From Septoria linicola (Eukaryota > Ascomycota > Dothideomycetes > Mycosphaerellales > Mycosphaerellaceae): a DNA stretch of 64,000 bases. The position numbers and the translations under genes are program-made. Positions 23,600-34,525 of this stretch are shown one piece after another. The stretch covers positions 3,720,001-3,784,000 of the forward strand of contig CP099419.1 of NCBI GenBank assembly GCA_024114885.1. Reading direction: 5' to 3'. The notes under the pieces were generated by a model that saw only the letters and a program-made list of their open reading frames with translations, had not been told where the DNA came from and did no database searches. The stretch's first letter is position 1, and every line of letters begins with the position of its first letter.

Positions 23600-26500
23600 C
23601 GAATACGTCTAGTGCTATATAGCCGCTAATATGTTCTTTAGGTTCCTACTAGTTATACTCTTTAGGCTAGCCCTACTAGCGGATTAAGTACTAGCGCACG
23701 CTCTTCCTTACTCGAGTTCTAAGGATCCTCTTAACTTCCTATTTACTCTAATAGTCCGCGAGTAGTATACTCCCTACCTACGTCTCGCTATCCTTCTAAG
23801 GTTCTAGAAGCGATATATAAAATACGTTATAGATAAGAGCGTCTAGTAGTAGAGCTAAGCGGTACGCCTACTTCCCTACTACGTTAATTACCTTAAAAGG
23901 CCTAGTAAACTTGTCTACTAACTTCTTCGAAGGGACCTTTAATCGTAGGTTCTTTATCGATAGTAAGACTATATCGCCGACCTTATATTCCTTAGCCTAA
24001 TACCTATTATTAAAGTACCTAGCCTACGCCTCGCTTACTTCTCGCTAGCGTTTACTTAGCGTCTTATAGTTCTTCTTTAATCTTTCTATAGCTTCCTTAG
24101 TAGCTAGTACCTCCCTTTTAGAAAGCGCGCCTCGAGCTTCTCGCCTACTCGTTACTAGCTCCGGATTAAAACTATATAGTACTATAAATAGTAACATTTT
24201 CAATATCGTATACGTACTATTATTATATACGAACTCGGCTTGTACTAATAGGTCTACCTAGTTATCTTACTACTCTACGTAGTAGATACGTAGGTAAGTC
24301 TTAAGCGTCTAATTCGCTCTTTCGGTTTACCTGTCCGTTTACGGATAGAACGCTATACTTAGCTTACGCTTTATATACGCCTCGTAGTAGAAGTCAGACT
24401 AAAACTAACTCGTGAATACAGACCCTCTATCGCTAATAATGCCTATAGGCATACTATAATACCTAATTACTTCCGATATTAAGACTCCTATAAGGTTACT
24501 ACTAGTATACCTCTTTATAGTTAGTACGAAGATAACTATCTTTATATATTAGTCGACGATAACTAGAATCGCATTATATACGTATGCTCCTCGCTTGCTT
24601 AGTAGAAGGTCTATAATAAAATCTAAGTTAATTCTTAGAATAGACGATCCGGTATAGGTAGCATAGTTAGCTCGCTATATAGTCGATAGCGACGCGCCTT
24701 TGCCTTCTAGTAACTCCTATAGGATTCTACGTATTATACGATATCCTTAGTTATCTCCGGCTACTAGTACTTCCTCTATACTAGCGAGATAGTCTTGTCC
24801 TTACTAAAATAGCCTATAAGGGTATTATCGTAATATATACGAATTATCTACGTCTATAAGGCGTAGTCCTTAGGTACGTATAGTAAATCGTCTACCTAGA
24901 GGTTTCCCTCTCTTATAGTATATTACTCGAACCGGCCGCTATTACTTATCGCTTACGAGTATACTACGCTTATACTTAGCTTAGCCTATACTAGTACGCG
25001 AGTATATCTAAGGATCAAGTCTAAGACATTTACGTACGGCTCTTCGCTCTTAGTAATTACACCTACTACTCGTATAGGCGTTAAGAACTACTACTACGGG
25101 TTAGAGTTAGTACTTCTCTCTATCGAAGAATACTATTCTTTATAAGTCGTATAGATACGAGCTACGAGCGGTCCGCCTACGTCTCTCGTACTCTAATCGT
25201 CCTATAGCTATAACTTAGTCTATAGGGTAGGTAGTAGGTTAGTTACCTCTACTACCTCCTTAGCGTAATCGCTACGCCTCGATAGCGCGTTAGCTAGGTT
25301 TCGCTTACCTACCTAGTACGTTATAACGAAGTCGAATAGGGCTAGGAATATAGCCTAACAGGCTTACCTACTAGTTAACTTCTTTACGCCTATAAACCTA
25401 CGAAGGTTAGTATAGTCGACTAGTACGTCGATCGTATACGGAGCGCCTTCGAGGTACGGCCTCTACGCTTTGAAAGCCTTAACTACTATAAGAAGCTCCT
25501 TATCGTGTACCTCGTAATTATACTCTATAGTAATTATCTTCCTAGACATGAATATAATAGGGTACTATTTAGATCTAAAGAGTTAGCTAAGGATTGTAGT
25601 AATTACGTAATTAGAGGCGTCGCTCTCGACCCGTAACCTAAGCGTAGAGTCAAAGTGCCTTAGTAGCGGTACTATAGAAAAACGCCTTTTTAACTTAGTA
25701 AACGCCTACTCCTCCTGTACGGTCTACTTAAGTAGGCCCGGCTTCTTGCCTACTACGGCGCTCTTAGATAACGCTATAAGGGGAGATACTACTCTAGAGT
25801 ATTTAAAAATAAAACGCTAGTAGAAATTAGTAAACCTAAGGAAGGATTAAACCTCTACGAGCGTTATAGGCGTTAGCTACGCTACGATTACGTCTATCCT
25901 ACGTAGATCTATCGTAACGCCTCTAGTAGTTACTACAAAGCCTAGGAAATCGACTTCCTTCTACTAGAATTTGTACTTCGCTCTTTAAGTATAGAGTCTA
26001 AACTTCTAGAGACGCGTAAGTACGTCGTATACGTCGCGTACGTAGTCCGCGCGGCTCTTACTATAGATAAGAATGTTATCAAGGTATACTACGTAGTACG
26101 TATCGACTAAACCTACTAGAGCACGGTTAATATACGCCTAGAACGTAGCTAAGGCGTTAGTTAGGCTAAATAGTATTATCTTATACTAGAAGTAGCTATA
26201 GCGCGTACGGAACGTAGTCTTCTAGCGGTCGCTAGGCTTAATACGAATCCGATAGTATATATCTATAAGGTCTAGAGTCGTAAACTATACGGCTCCTATA
26301 AGCCTATCTAGCGTTTCGCTAATTAGGAAGAGTAGGTGCCTATTCTTAATAGTAATTTCGTTTAACTCCTAGTAGTCGATATATAGCCTTAGCTTACTAT
26401 CCTTCTTTAGTATAAACAGGATAGGCGTACCCGCCTCGCTAACGCTACGCTCGATCTAATCGTGCTTAAGGCCTATAGTAAGGTACTTCTTTAATTCCTC

Positions 26501-26820
26501 TAGCTCCTTGCCCGACTAGTAATATAGCGGCCTAAAGGGCGGAACGGTACCTAGACGTAGCTTAATCGTATACTCCGCGCTATCTACTAGCTTACTCCTT
26601 ATCTCTTCTATCGGGTTTAGGACGTTAGAGAACTATTAGAACTTAGGAGGAAGAGGGTTAACCTCTTCGCCTGTCTTACTTATTACTACTATATATATAG
26701 TTAGTGTATACTTCAAGTCTTTAAAAAACTTATAGGCTTCTCTAACCTTAACGTTTTTAAAAGTATCGCTATAGGTCTACTTATCCGAGCCGCTATCGAC
26801 TTGTATACGATAAGTACGCC
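23600..26820 (-). pseudogene. Gypsy-A pol: RT, RNase H and integrase, RIP-broken
   Basis: Read on the - strand with TAG/TAA as Gln/Trp. RT entry near 26,665-26,430 (LPPKF..., then GTVPPFRPLYY) and TPILFILKKDSKLRLYIDY near 26,440-26,370, followed by ITIKNRH..LISETLDRL near 26,350-26,290. The catalytic box reads VVYLDNILIYSKSR near 26,090-26,050, where the family has YLDD, so one Asp is now Asn. RNase H follows. The integrase core has IISDRGSVFTS near 24,470-24,415 (second Asp of DDE). The C-terminal GPY/F module is near 23,990-23,850 (YKVGDIVLL, then KLVDKFTRPFKV). This is the Ty3/gypsy order (RT before integrase). The missing N-terminal part lies beyond the hAT-like insertion, at 35,070-36,600. 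Confidence 0.9.
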
Positions 26821-26821
26821 T

Positions 26822-26960
26822 CTATAGCCTAGACGTCGGAATAGGTAGGCCGAAACGGGTTAGTATATAGGTTAGGCTAGGTCTTAGCCTACCTATAGAA
26901 GATAGTAATAGGTATAGTACAAATACCTACTCTATACTTAGATAGGTTAGGCGAACAAAA
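26822..26960 (+). repeat. candidate left terminal/subterminal repeat of the hAT-like element
   Basis: Contains CTATAGCCTAGACGTCGG, AATAGGTAGG, GGGTTAGTATATAGGTTAGG and a second ATAGGTTAGG. The reverse complement of 34,900-35,062 has a similar order of motifs. The match is imperfect and the region is TA-rich, so this is tentative. Confidence 0.35.
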
Positions 26961-28458
26961 AATAGGTATAATATAGGTTTTAAGTATAACTACGAAGAAG
27001 AATTATTCTAGTTAGTATCGACTATAAAAGGAAGTATATAATAGAGTAGTAAAGACAGAGAGAGGGATAATAGTAATAAGCGGAACGGATAGGCTAATCT
27101 GACGTCGACTTGAGTTTATAATATATATAGTCGGTAGACGTAGTCGGTAGCTACGTTCTAGCTCTTAAAGCTTCCCTATAGAGCGTATTACGCTTTCGCG
27201 TACTTCGACGCTATAATTTATCTACCTTTGTAACCCCTTCATTATCGCTAATACTATTAAACTTTGAAAGGGCTTTGATTTCGTTTTCAACCTCCTTGTT
27301 CTACTCCTCGACTACCTCTATCTAATTACGAGTAAGTTCCAAATTAGGACAAAGAGTAGATACTTCTATAGCAAGTGCTACTCTTATATTATACTTATAA
27401 TCGCGATATCGATATCGTGATAGTATAATATACGTAAAGGTATCTAGATTATATGTCCGATTATAGCGGTTCTAATAACGTATAATACTAAAATCTCGTT
27501 CGTATCTAGTACCTACTACTAGAATATATAGAATATCCCGAGCTATTTTCGATATAGTAGGGAATATATTAGTAAGAGCTAGCTATATATCTATAGGATC
27601 CATTCCTTCTATATATAAGAAGTCTACTTTCCGATAGCGCTCTAGTTCGTTATTAGGCTTAACTAAGAGGGCTACGTCTAGTACTAGTTAAGCTTTATTA
27701 TCGTCGCTATCGATCCCTATAGCGAAGGAGGTTAAGAAGCTTTATATACCTCGAGGCTACTATTTCGAAGCTTATATAGTACTAGATGAAGCTTTATAAT
27801 ACTTTAACTACTCTACGCGTAATTTGCTCTAGTAGAGATCTTCCGAACTATCGTTATCGAAAGCGCCTCGCTTCTAGAACATACTCTTAATCGTAGGGCA
27901 TAGTAGTACTACTATACCGTAGTAGTCCCTAAACCGTTACTAGGTTCGTTAGTAATATTAAAAGAGCTTAGTATACGCTTTGTCTAGTGCCTTATAGAGT
28001 AAGACCTTCTAAGCCTCTTTCTTATACTTGAGTTTCTCGTCTACTTTATCTAGAATATCGAAAAGAGAGTTATAGTAGCTAAGGACTAGATAGAGGCTAG
28101 GGCCCTTTATCGTACCGACGTAGGTAGTAGCCTAAGCGAAGGGTATAGTTAGAGACGTAAGGTATTCTAACCGTTACTAGTCGGTATTAGATAGTATAAG
28201 TGTCGGTAGCGACTAACGCTTAATAAATTCATCGATAAAGTCGCGTAGTCGACTAAAGCGAGATAGTATTATCGTAGTCGAGCTCTAATAGGTCCTTACG
28301 TCTTATATTACTCGTAGTAGTCTCGTTATAGGATGCTTTTACTAGCGTACGTAAGCCTTCGGATAGGGATATAGATTCTTTAGACGCTCCTTTTAGAGAT
28401 CTATAAAGCTCTCGAAACGCTAAGAACTAGAGTTTACCTATACTATAAACCTATAGAC

Positions 28459-28524
28459 CTAGGACGATTAATAAGCGCCGACTATACTTGCCGACCACGA
28501 TTATCGACTATAACTACGATATAC
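28459..28524 (-). other. transposase intron, 66 bp, with TAGTCGGC motifs
   Basis: On the - strand: GTATATCG donor, CTTATTAAT branch region, CCTAG acceptor. The flanking exons join in phase 0 (LPKLLFK / VYRFIV). The interior carries GTGGTCGGCAAGTATAGTCGGCGC, i.e. two motif copies. Confidence 0.7.
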
Positions 28525-29442
28525 CTTAAATAAAAGTTTAGGTAGTCCTTTAAGAGAAGCTACTATATTAGTCTTTTAAAACCTTTCTAGGGCTCGTTAA
28601 TCTTTCTTATCGTCCTAAAACTCTTATAGATCGTTAATCGGTATTATTTGTAGTTATATAAAAAGGCCTTTATAGCAAGCTATATTACGTAAGCAAAACA
28701 CGGAAACCGTTCTAGAATCGTAGCTAGCGTAGTAGGCTTAATAGCCTTAATGTTAGGGAAGAGATTTACCTTGTCTAGTTAAACATCTAGTGCTACCGGC
28801 TCTACGAGCTCTTCGATCGAAATAGAAGGCTTTACGATTTTCACGCTATACTCTATTAAGTAAAGGCCGATAGCCTTAATACTAGCTTACGTTAGTACTA
28901 ATCGAATAGATACTAGTAAGACGTATATAGACCTATAGAGTATACTATTATTTCTAGCGTTATCGTATATAAGAGCGATTAGTCGGTCTCCGAGGCTAAA
29001 CCTTTATAATATATTAAAGAGTAATTTCGAAAGTCGCTCTCTAGTATATCTACTAGTAACGTAGGGAAAGTCTAATATCGCCTCGTACTATACCTATTTA
29101 GCGTCGATCTAGTAGGCATAGATAGTAAGGAATAAAGCTTTCATGCCGCTAGACTACTAGCCGTCGACTACGATAGTAACCTTAGAGGTTCTAGCTAGTA
29201 TAGCCTTTAGATCTTCCTCGGACCTCTCTTAGACCTCTCGAAGAAGAGCCTTAATCGTCTTACTAGAGCGGAAAGGTATTTCGAGACCGGGGTTAAGGTA
29301 TATATATATACGGCGGACTATAGGATTCTCGAAGAAATTAAGTAGTAGGCTATATACTACGATCATTTACGTAGATACTATAGGAAAGTTATTAATACTT
29401 AGGTCTAGGTCGCCGAGGTAACCCTTACGATTTCGAGCCTAA

Positions 29443-29508
29443 CTATATAAGCTTGATAACGTAGTCGGCAAACGTAGTCGGTAGGAACTTATATAATAGT
29501 CTTTATAC
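29443..29508 (-). other. transposase intron, 66 bp, with TAGTCGGC motifs
   Basis: On the - strand: GTATAAAG donor and CTTATATAG acceptor. It contains two motif copies in inverse orientation (CCGACTACGTTTGCCGACTA). It lies between the BED-like finger and the catalytic core. It is the same length as the other transposase intron. Confidence 0.65.
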
Positions 29509-30701
29509 TACTAGATATACTCTAGTAGTATCCCCTTTCTCTTAAATACCTATACGCACTTCTTAGTTCGAAGGTAAGAACTAAGACTACTTATACTAAT
29601 ACGGAGGCCCGGATAGGCTAAAGAGGTCTCGCAACCTCGGTAGACTACTTTTAGCGAGGTATCCTCGATATTAATCCCCTAGTCGAAAAACTTCTAGACC
29701 TAGGAGGAACAGGTACCCTCCTATTTAATAGGTATAGTCTTTTATATCCTAAACTTATACTTATAGCGACCTTGTACCTCCTACTATCGTCGTATATACT
29801 AGTCTCTAAAGTCCGTTTTATACTCTTTCTACTATAGATATACCCTATTTACTTAAGTCTAGTCTAGAGAAGACGTAGGTATATTAATTAGAATTTCAAG
29901 GGTAGTAGGTAGTCTACTAGAGCTCTACTCTAATACTATATGTCGTAGCGTAGAGAGTACTATCGGACTAGATTCGAATTATAAAGAGTCTCTAAAAACG
30001 CTATCTTGATATCGTTATCTTAGTCGAGCACTAGACCTAAGTCCTCTAGTAGCTAGCGATAGATTTTGCCGTGAAGGCGGCGTGTTTATAGGTAGTAGTA
30101 TTGAAACTAGAAGAGTTAAAGAGGATAAAGGCAGACTAAATTACAAAAGTAAGAAAGAGGGGAGCCCTAGACTATCTATAAAACACGCTATAACTTTACC
30201 CTAGTACGACGTCCGCGGTAGTTCTTACCTATAGAGAAGCCTAAATTATACTAATTAGACGCGGTGAAGCCCCTTGTCCGCTAACGACAGACTAGTTAAG
30301 AACTCGGTGCTAATCTCTAGATTAAGTGCGCTAGAATCTATTAGATCTGTAATAATAGACGAAAAGCTAATACTAGCCCGCTCGCCCTTAAATCTAGCTT
30401 GAACTAGACTCTCGACTACAGCTTCGAGCAAAGTCTCTTCCTTATCAAGTATATATTGTTTATTGAATATACTATAGGTGAGCTTCGCGTTTTGTCTCTA
30501 CTATATAGATATAGCAGGTATAGAGAATCCGTAGGTATTCTAGTCGTAGTTAGTAGGAATCAGCTATCTAAGATACTCGATAAGGATTAAGAAGTAATTA
30601 ACGAAGGAGGGCTTCTAGCTAAGAACATTACGTAGTATAGCCTAGTGTTCTATCTGAAAGATGTCGTAGGGTATAGGCAAAACGCTATTAGTAATATACG
30701 A

Positions 30702-30764
30702 CTATAGTTAATTAGTATATAGTCGGCAAATATAGTCGGCGCTTAAGATAGCTAGTAGACATAC
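30702..30764 (-). other. accessory-gene intron, 63 bp, with TAGTCGGC motifs
   Basis: On the - strand: GTATGTCT donor (a consensus fungal donor), TACTAATTAAC branch region, ACTATAG acceptor. Contains CGCCGACTATATTTGCCGACTA. This is the clearest intron of the - strand genes. Confidence 0.8.
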
Positions 30765-31302
30765 CTTGACTTAGGCTTCTAGTACTAATATCTGAAGTAA
30801 GACAGCCAGACCTCGAAGCCGCGGTATCGTAAAAGGGGAGCTCTATATTATATTAGTAGATAGGAGTTTCTAATAGATAGGAAGACTTACGCTATCGCTA
30901 TATACTTACATAGCTATAAGTTTGTCTAGCGCCTTAATCTTGGACTAGAACTCGCCGATTGCCTTATACTAGTATTAATAAGTCGCTCTACTATAGTTAG
31001 TAGAGCCTAGCGCACTAGTAGATAGCTTAATAGCGTACTTAGCCTAAATGTCCTCCTCTTAAGACAAGCTTAGCGGGTTATCGATAACAACATTTATAGA
31101 GTTTCTCTTTAACTTAGAAGGATCTAATAGTACCTAAACCTATATACTACTATCTTCCTTTTCGAATTCTTCTAATATACCCTCTTTTCTCTTAATCTCC
31201 CTATATAGAAGGCGGAGCTTAATATACTAACCTTCTTTATCTTCCTAAGCGAGGTCTTTAGGAGATTTCTTTTCCTCTACCTTCTTAAGAGCCTTCCTCT
31301 CC

Positions 31303-31379
31303 CTATATAATATTAGCGCCGACTATATACGCCGACTACGTTTGCCGACTATATATATAATAGTATAATAGAGACTTAC
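31303..31379 (-). other. accessory-gene intron, 77 bp, with three motif copies
   Basis: On the - strand: GTAAGTCTC donor, GCTAATATTATATAG branch and acceptor. TAGTCGGC-type copies occur three times in one orientation. The exons join as CG|G GAG AGG in a continuous frame. Confidence 0.75.
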
Positions 31380-31780
31380 CGTTGTTTAGTAAAGCTTGCC
31401 TTATAGACTAGTTTCTATTAATCAATATACGTCTTCTACGCGTCCTTATCGAGGCTGTCCTACTCTAGTAGTGCAGCTATTCGCTTTACCTTAAAACGAC
31501 TAAAAGCTTGATTCTTTACTTTACGTTTTCGGTCTACTTTAGCCCTATCTTCGTCTATAGCTTAAGTACGTGCGTAGTCGCGTAGTATGTTTAGATTAAT
31601 CGAGCAGTCTTTAATATCCTTTCTTATCGTAGTAAGTCTTACGCGTTTCGCCTCGAGTTTAGGAAGAGACTCTACCTTACGCTTCTAACGTACTATTTCT
31701 AGGACAATTAGTATTAAAAGTGTCGCGTTCGGTAGCTATAACGGTTACCTACTAAATAGTAGTAGAATTAGGCAGGTTAG

Positions 31781-32990
31781 ACAAGCGATAGTAATATGCG
31801 ACGAATTTAGTTATAAGTGTAGGTAGTTAGAAAGCGAGGTTTAGAATTTGTAGGAAGTAGGGAAATCTAGGGTCTAAGAGCTGACTAAGCGGGAGTAACG
31901 TCAAGGTAGGTCGCCCCTAGATACTTTAATATAGCTTTTTAGATAATATTAGTTGTCGGCATATATAGTCGGCACTTTACTATTAGATTATATCTTAGTA
32001 TAGGCTAATATATCTACTAAGTCCGCCTATCCTAGGTCTCTATAGTATATCTACTAGATAGAAGAAAGATTACTTTAAAAAGAGAGGTATAGGCTAATTA
32101 TATAAGACTAATAGTAGATTATAGAGACCTAGCTTAAAGAGCTTTTATTCTAAAAAGGATATCTTAACTTCTTAAGAAGTACTTACTTATTTATACTTAC
32201 CTTTTCTACTATATATAACCTTATATATTAGCTAGAGATATTATAATTTTAGCTATTATATTAAGAACTATCCTATCGATCTATAGACTAGGTTTAAAAC
32301 TCTTTAAGCTACTTAATAAGTTAATAGGCTTAATAGATTACTAAAATAGTATAAATCCTAAGAATCCTATAGTATATATTAATAGAATAAATATTTAGTT
32401 TTAAGATATTTGAAAGCCTAATAACGAGATACTACTATTAAGTCTATTATAGAGAAAGTTTTTCTTTAGATTTAGAAGATTCTACTAATCTTTTAGAACT
32501 AGCCTTTTTAATTAGTCTTAGAAAAGAGAGAGAGTATTACTACTTTATATTTATATATTTCATACTATCTAGTATATATAGTAAAAATATTCTCTTCTCT
32601 AGTATTATAGATAATTTATTATTAATAGAATAGGCCTTGGTTTAGTATAACTTAGAACTAATAGCTTATTTTGTATTATTCTATACTAATATCTAATTAT
32701 ATAGATCTAGTAAACTAATATCGACTATAACTATCCTCTAGTTCTACGCTTCTAGAATTAATCAAGATAAGATTTATAGTTAGTAATCGTAGTCGGTAGT
32801 AGTTTTCCTAGTATAGCACTTTCCTATTTAGGTATAGACGTAGGATCTAGTAAGTTTCTTAGTGTCTCTTTAGACCCGAGGTTCTATAGCTTATAGCGTC
32901 TTAGCAAGTTTTAGTATCTTTCTAACTGCCTACTTCTTCTTTCTTTACTTCCTTCCTCCTATCTCTACCCTTTCCTTTATTTCTTATACC
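31781..32990. promoter_or_regulatory. divergent intergenic region between accessory/transposase genes and H3-like genes
   Basis: About 1 kb without a recognisable frame, separating - strand genes from + strand genes, so it must hold two opposed promoters. The part from 32,050 to 32,760 is clearly poorer in G+C and in CpG than its surroundings. Motif clusters flank it: GTTGTCGGCATATATAGTCGGC near 31,952 and ATCGTAGTCGGTAG near 32,786. No TATA or CAAT box can be called, because RIP has created TATA-like strings everywhere. Confidence 0.5.
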
Positions 32991-32999
32991 GTTCTTCGA

Positions 33000-33680
33000 T
33001 TACGACGCTCCGTATAGGAGCGATAATTAAGTATCGATCCCTTTAAGCCCTCCTTAGCGTTCACGATCGTATAGTCTACTAAAAGCAGCTATTCTAGAGA
33101 GTACTACTTAGAAGCCTATTAAGCCTCGGAAGAAGGTTATTATAGTAAAAACGAACACTCGTCGGAAGCGTATACCTCGTAATAGTAGGTAGAAACGTCG
33201 TATCCTTAAGTTAGGCACTATTACGCTTCGTTAGATTAAGAAATTATAGGGTATAATAGAACTATATATCTAACGCCTCCTATTCTAGTAGCTTGTCTAC
33301 GAGATCGTTCTTACTTTTAGTAGTAGGCTACGCTGTTAATTAGCGGCCTTAGAATGCCTCTAAGAGGTAGCTAAAGCGTTCCTTACTACTGAATTTAAGA
33401 TATCTAATCTCCTAGCTATCTATATAAAGCGGGTTATACTATAGGCTAAGGATCTGTAGCTATACTATCGTATTCGTATAAGGTTTACTAGCTAGGACGG
33501 TAGTATAGTTTAGTAGAAGCGTAAGTCCGCCGACTATAGATACCGACTATATTTCTAACCTATTATCTTAGTAGATATATAGTAAGTTCCCTTAGGGAAT
33601 AGAGAGGTCGTTAGTGCCTTAGGCTTTAGACCCTAAATTCTAGCCTTATACTAAAACCTTATAATTTCAACCTTGCGACC
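33000..33680 (+). pseudogene. histone H3-like gene 1, one intron, RIP-broken
   Basis: Read with TAG/TAA as Gln, the + frame gives a short basic tail (KPIKPRKKVIIVKTNTRRKR near 33,110-33,170) and then a full histone H3 fold. The alpha-N and alpha-1 region is LKLGTITLR.IKKL then ELYI.RLLF..LVYEIV (33,205-33,315); alpha-2 is L.EVAKAFLTTEFKISNLLAIYIKRVIL (33,358-33,440); alpha-3 is AKDL.LYYRIRIRF (33,441-33,487). Spacing matches canonical H3 throughout, with no CENP-A-type loop-1 extension. Every in-frame stop falls where H3 has Gln or tolerates it (for example the LPFQRLV-like segment). An intron at 33521-33571 follows the fold. The start codon is lost or upstream, and the end after the intron is uncertain. 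It is more divergent than gene 2. Confidence 0.8.
33521..33571 (+). other. intron of H3-like gene 1, 51 bp, with motif
   Basis: GTAAGT donor, TTCTAACC branch point, TCTTAG acceptor. The interior has CCGACTATAGATACCGACTA, two inverse-oriented motif copies. Confidence 0.8.
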
Positions 33681-33829
33681 GTAACTCTAAACAAATATAA
33701 CATTATTAATATTCTATCGCGTTCTCGCGCGATATAGTACTTCTAATTAACTACGACTTTCTTAATCGTCTCGTATAAGACGCCGCTATACTTACGCCTA
33801 AACAACGCGCTCTCGCTAATTAAGTATCG
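33681..33829. other. spacer between the two H3-like genes
   Basis: Contains no recognised frame. It may hold the 3' end of gene 1 and the promoter and first codons of gene 2, whose frame can be followed back to about 33,840. Confidence 0.4.
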
Positions 33830-34241
33830 CGTTCTCCTACTCTATTAGCATATCTTCAAATAGAGAGAGCTAGCGATTAGCCTCAAGGACAGGCTAATAA
33901 TCCAATTCTTATCGATATATAAGACAGTAATAATAAATACGCGCCTAAAGAGGAGGATAATAAAGACGTATCTAAATAGGAGAATAATAAGCCTCCTACT
34001 ATAAAGAGGCCTACTACTAGTAGGAAGGGCCTTAGTAGAAAGCGGCCTATTACGTAAAAAGCGCCTCGTAAGATAGTAACGAAGAAGAAGAGAAGAGCCG
34101 GTCCAAAACTTACTATAAAGAAGAAATCCTGTATTCTAAAAGTATAGTCGAATACTTAGAACGCGGCACGAGCTAGTAGGCTTTCTAAGAAGGCTCTAGT
34201 AGTTAAGAGGGTAAGGAAGCCCTATCGCTACAAGCTAGGTA

Positions 34242-34292
34242 GTAAGTCAAAACGTAGTCGGCAAACGTAGTCGGTACGCTAATCTACTATAG
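34242..34292 (+). other. intron 1 of H3-like gene 2, 51 bp, with motif
   Basis: GTAAGTC donor, GCTAATC branch, CTATAG acceptor. It joins ...KLG and ILALREIR in frame, exactly at the end of the H3 tail. It contains GTAGTCGGCAAACGTAGTCGG, the best preserved paired motif. Confidence 0.85.
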
Positions 34293-34475
34293 TTTTAGCC
34301 CTACGGGAGATTCGGATGTTTTAGAGGACTAGGGATCTACTTATTAGTAAGCTTCCCTTCTAGCGACTAGTAAGAGAGGTCGCCTACAGCTTTAAGTAGG
34401 ATCTACGCTTTCGGGCTAGTATACTAGAAGCGTTATAAGAGGTAGTAGAGCTCCATTTAACGAAGGTTTTTAAGA

Positions 34476-34525
34476 GTATATATCCTTCTATATTACTATT
34501 TAGTAGCTTATACTAACTTATATAG
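34476..34525 (+). other. intron 2 of H3-like gene 2, 50 bp, without motif
   Basis: GTATAT donor, TACTAAC branch point, ATATAG acceptor. It joins TKVFK-S and TNLYAIYIKRVTI in frame, at H3 loop 2. This is the only predicted intron of the element without a TAGTCGGC motif. Confidence 0.8.

Larger units (their letters stand above)
27151..29900 (-). pseudogene. hAT transposase (BED-like finger, catalytic core, hATC), two introns, RIP-broken
   Basis: Cut-and-paste transposase. On the - strand: a BED-type zinc-finger-like block near 29,690-29,570 (YRGCE...SLSSYLRTKKC; one Cys and one His lost through C->T or G->A). After an intron comes the core, with VTIVVDGWWSSGMKALF near 29,185-29,135, LDFPYVTSRYTRERL near 29,070-29,025 and LIALICDNARNNS near 28,985-28,945. 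These correspond to the conserved D-G-W and C-D-N-A-x-N-N motifs of hAT proteins. After a second intron come FESFIDLWKER and the TDWWRLEYLTSLTIPFA block. The C-terminal hATC dimerisation domain is near 27,615-27,440 (FPTISKIARDILYI, then RYERDFSIIR). Stops are TAG/TAA at Gln/Trp positions; the probable natural stop is TAG at 27151-27153. The N-terminal limit is not fixed, because the frame stays readable into the accessory gene upstream. Confidence 0.85.
30140..31780 (-). pseudogene. basic, charged accessory protein of the hAT-like element, two introns, RIP-broken
   Basis: A - strand frame directly upstream of the transposase. Exon 1 (about 31,780-31,380) is very basic and charged (KLEAKRVRLTTIRKDIKDC; then KVDRKRKVKN). 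Exon 2 (31,302-30,765) continues with ERKALKKVEEKKSPKDLA and a Lys/Glu-rich helix, then mixed sequence. Exon 3 (from 30,701) runs to about 30,140 or beyond. Exons join in frame across both introns (phase 2 at the first). I recognise no domain. Stops fall at Gln codons. No definite stop separates it from the transposase frame, so it may be the N-terminal part of one very long transposase, a separate protein, or a read-through artefact. A DNA- or chromatin-binding role is inferred from charge only. Confidence 0.55.
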
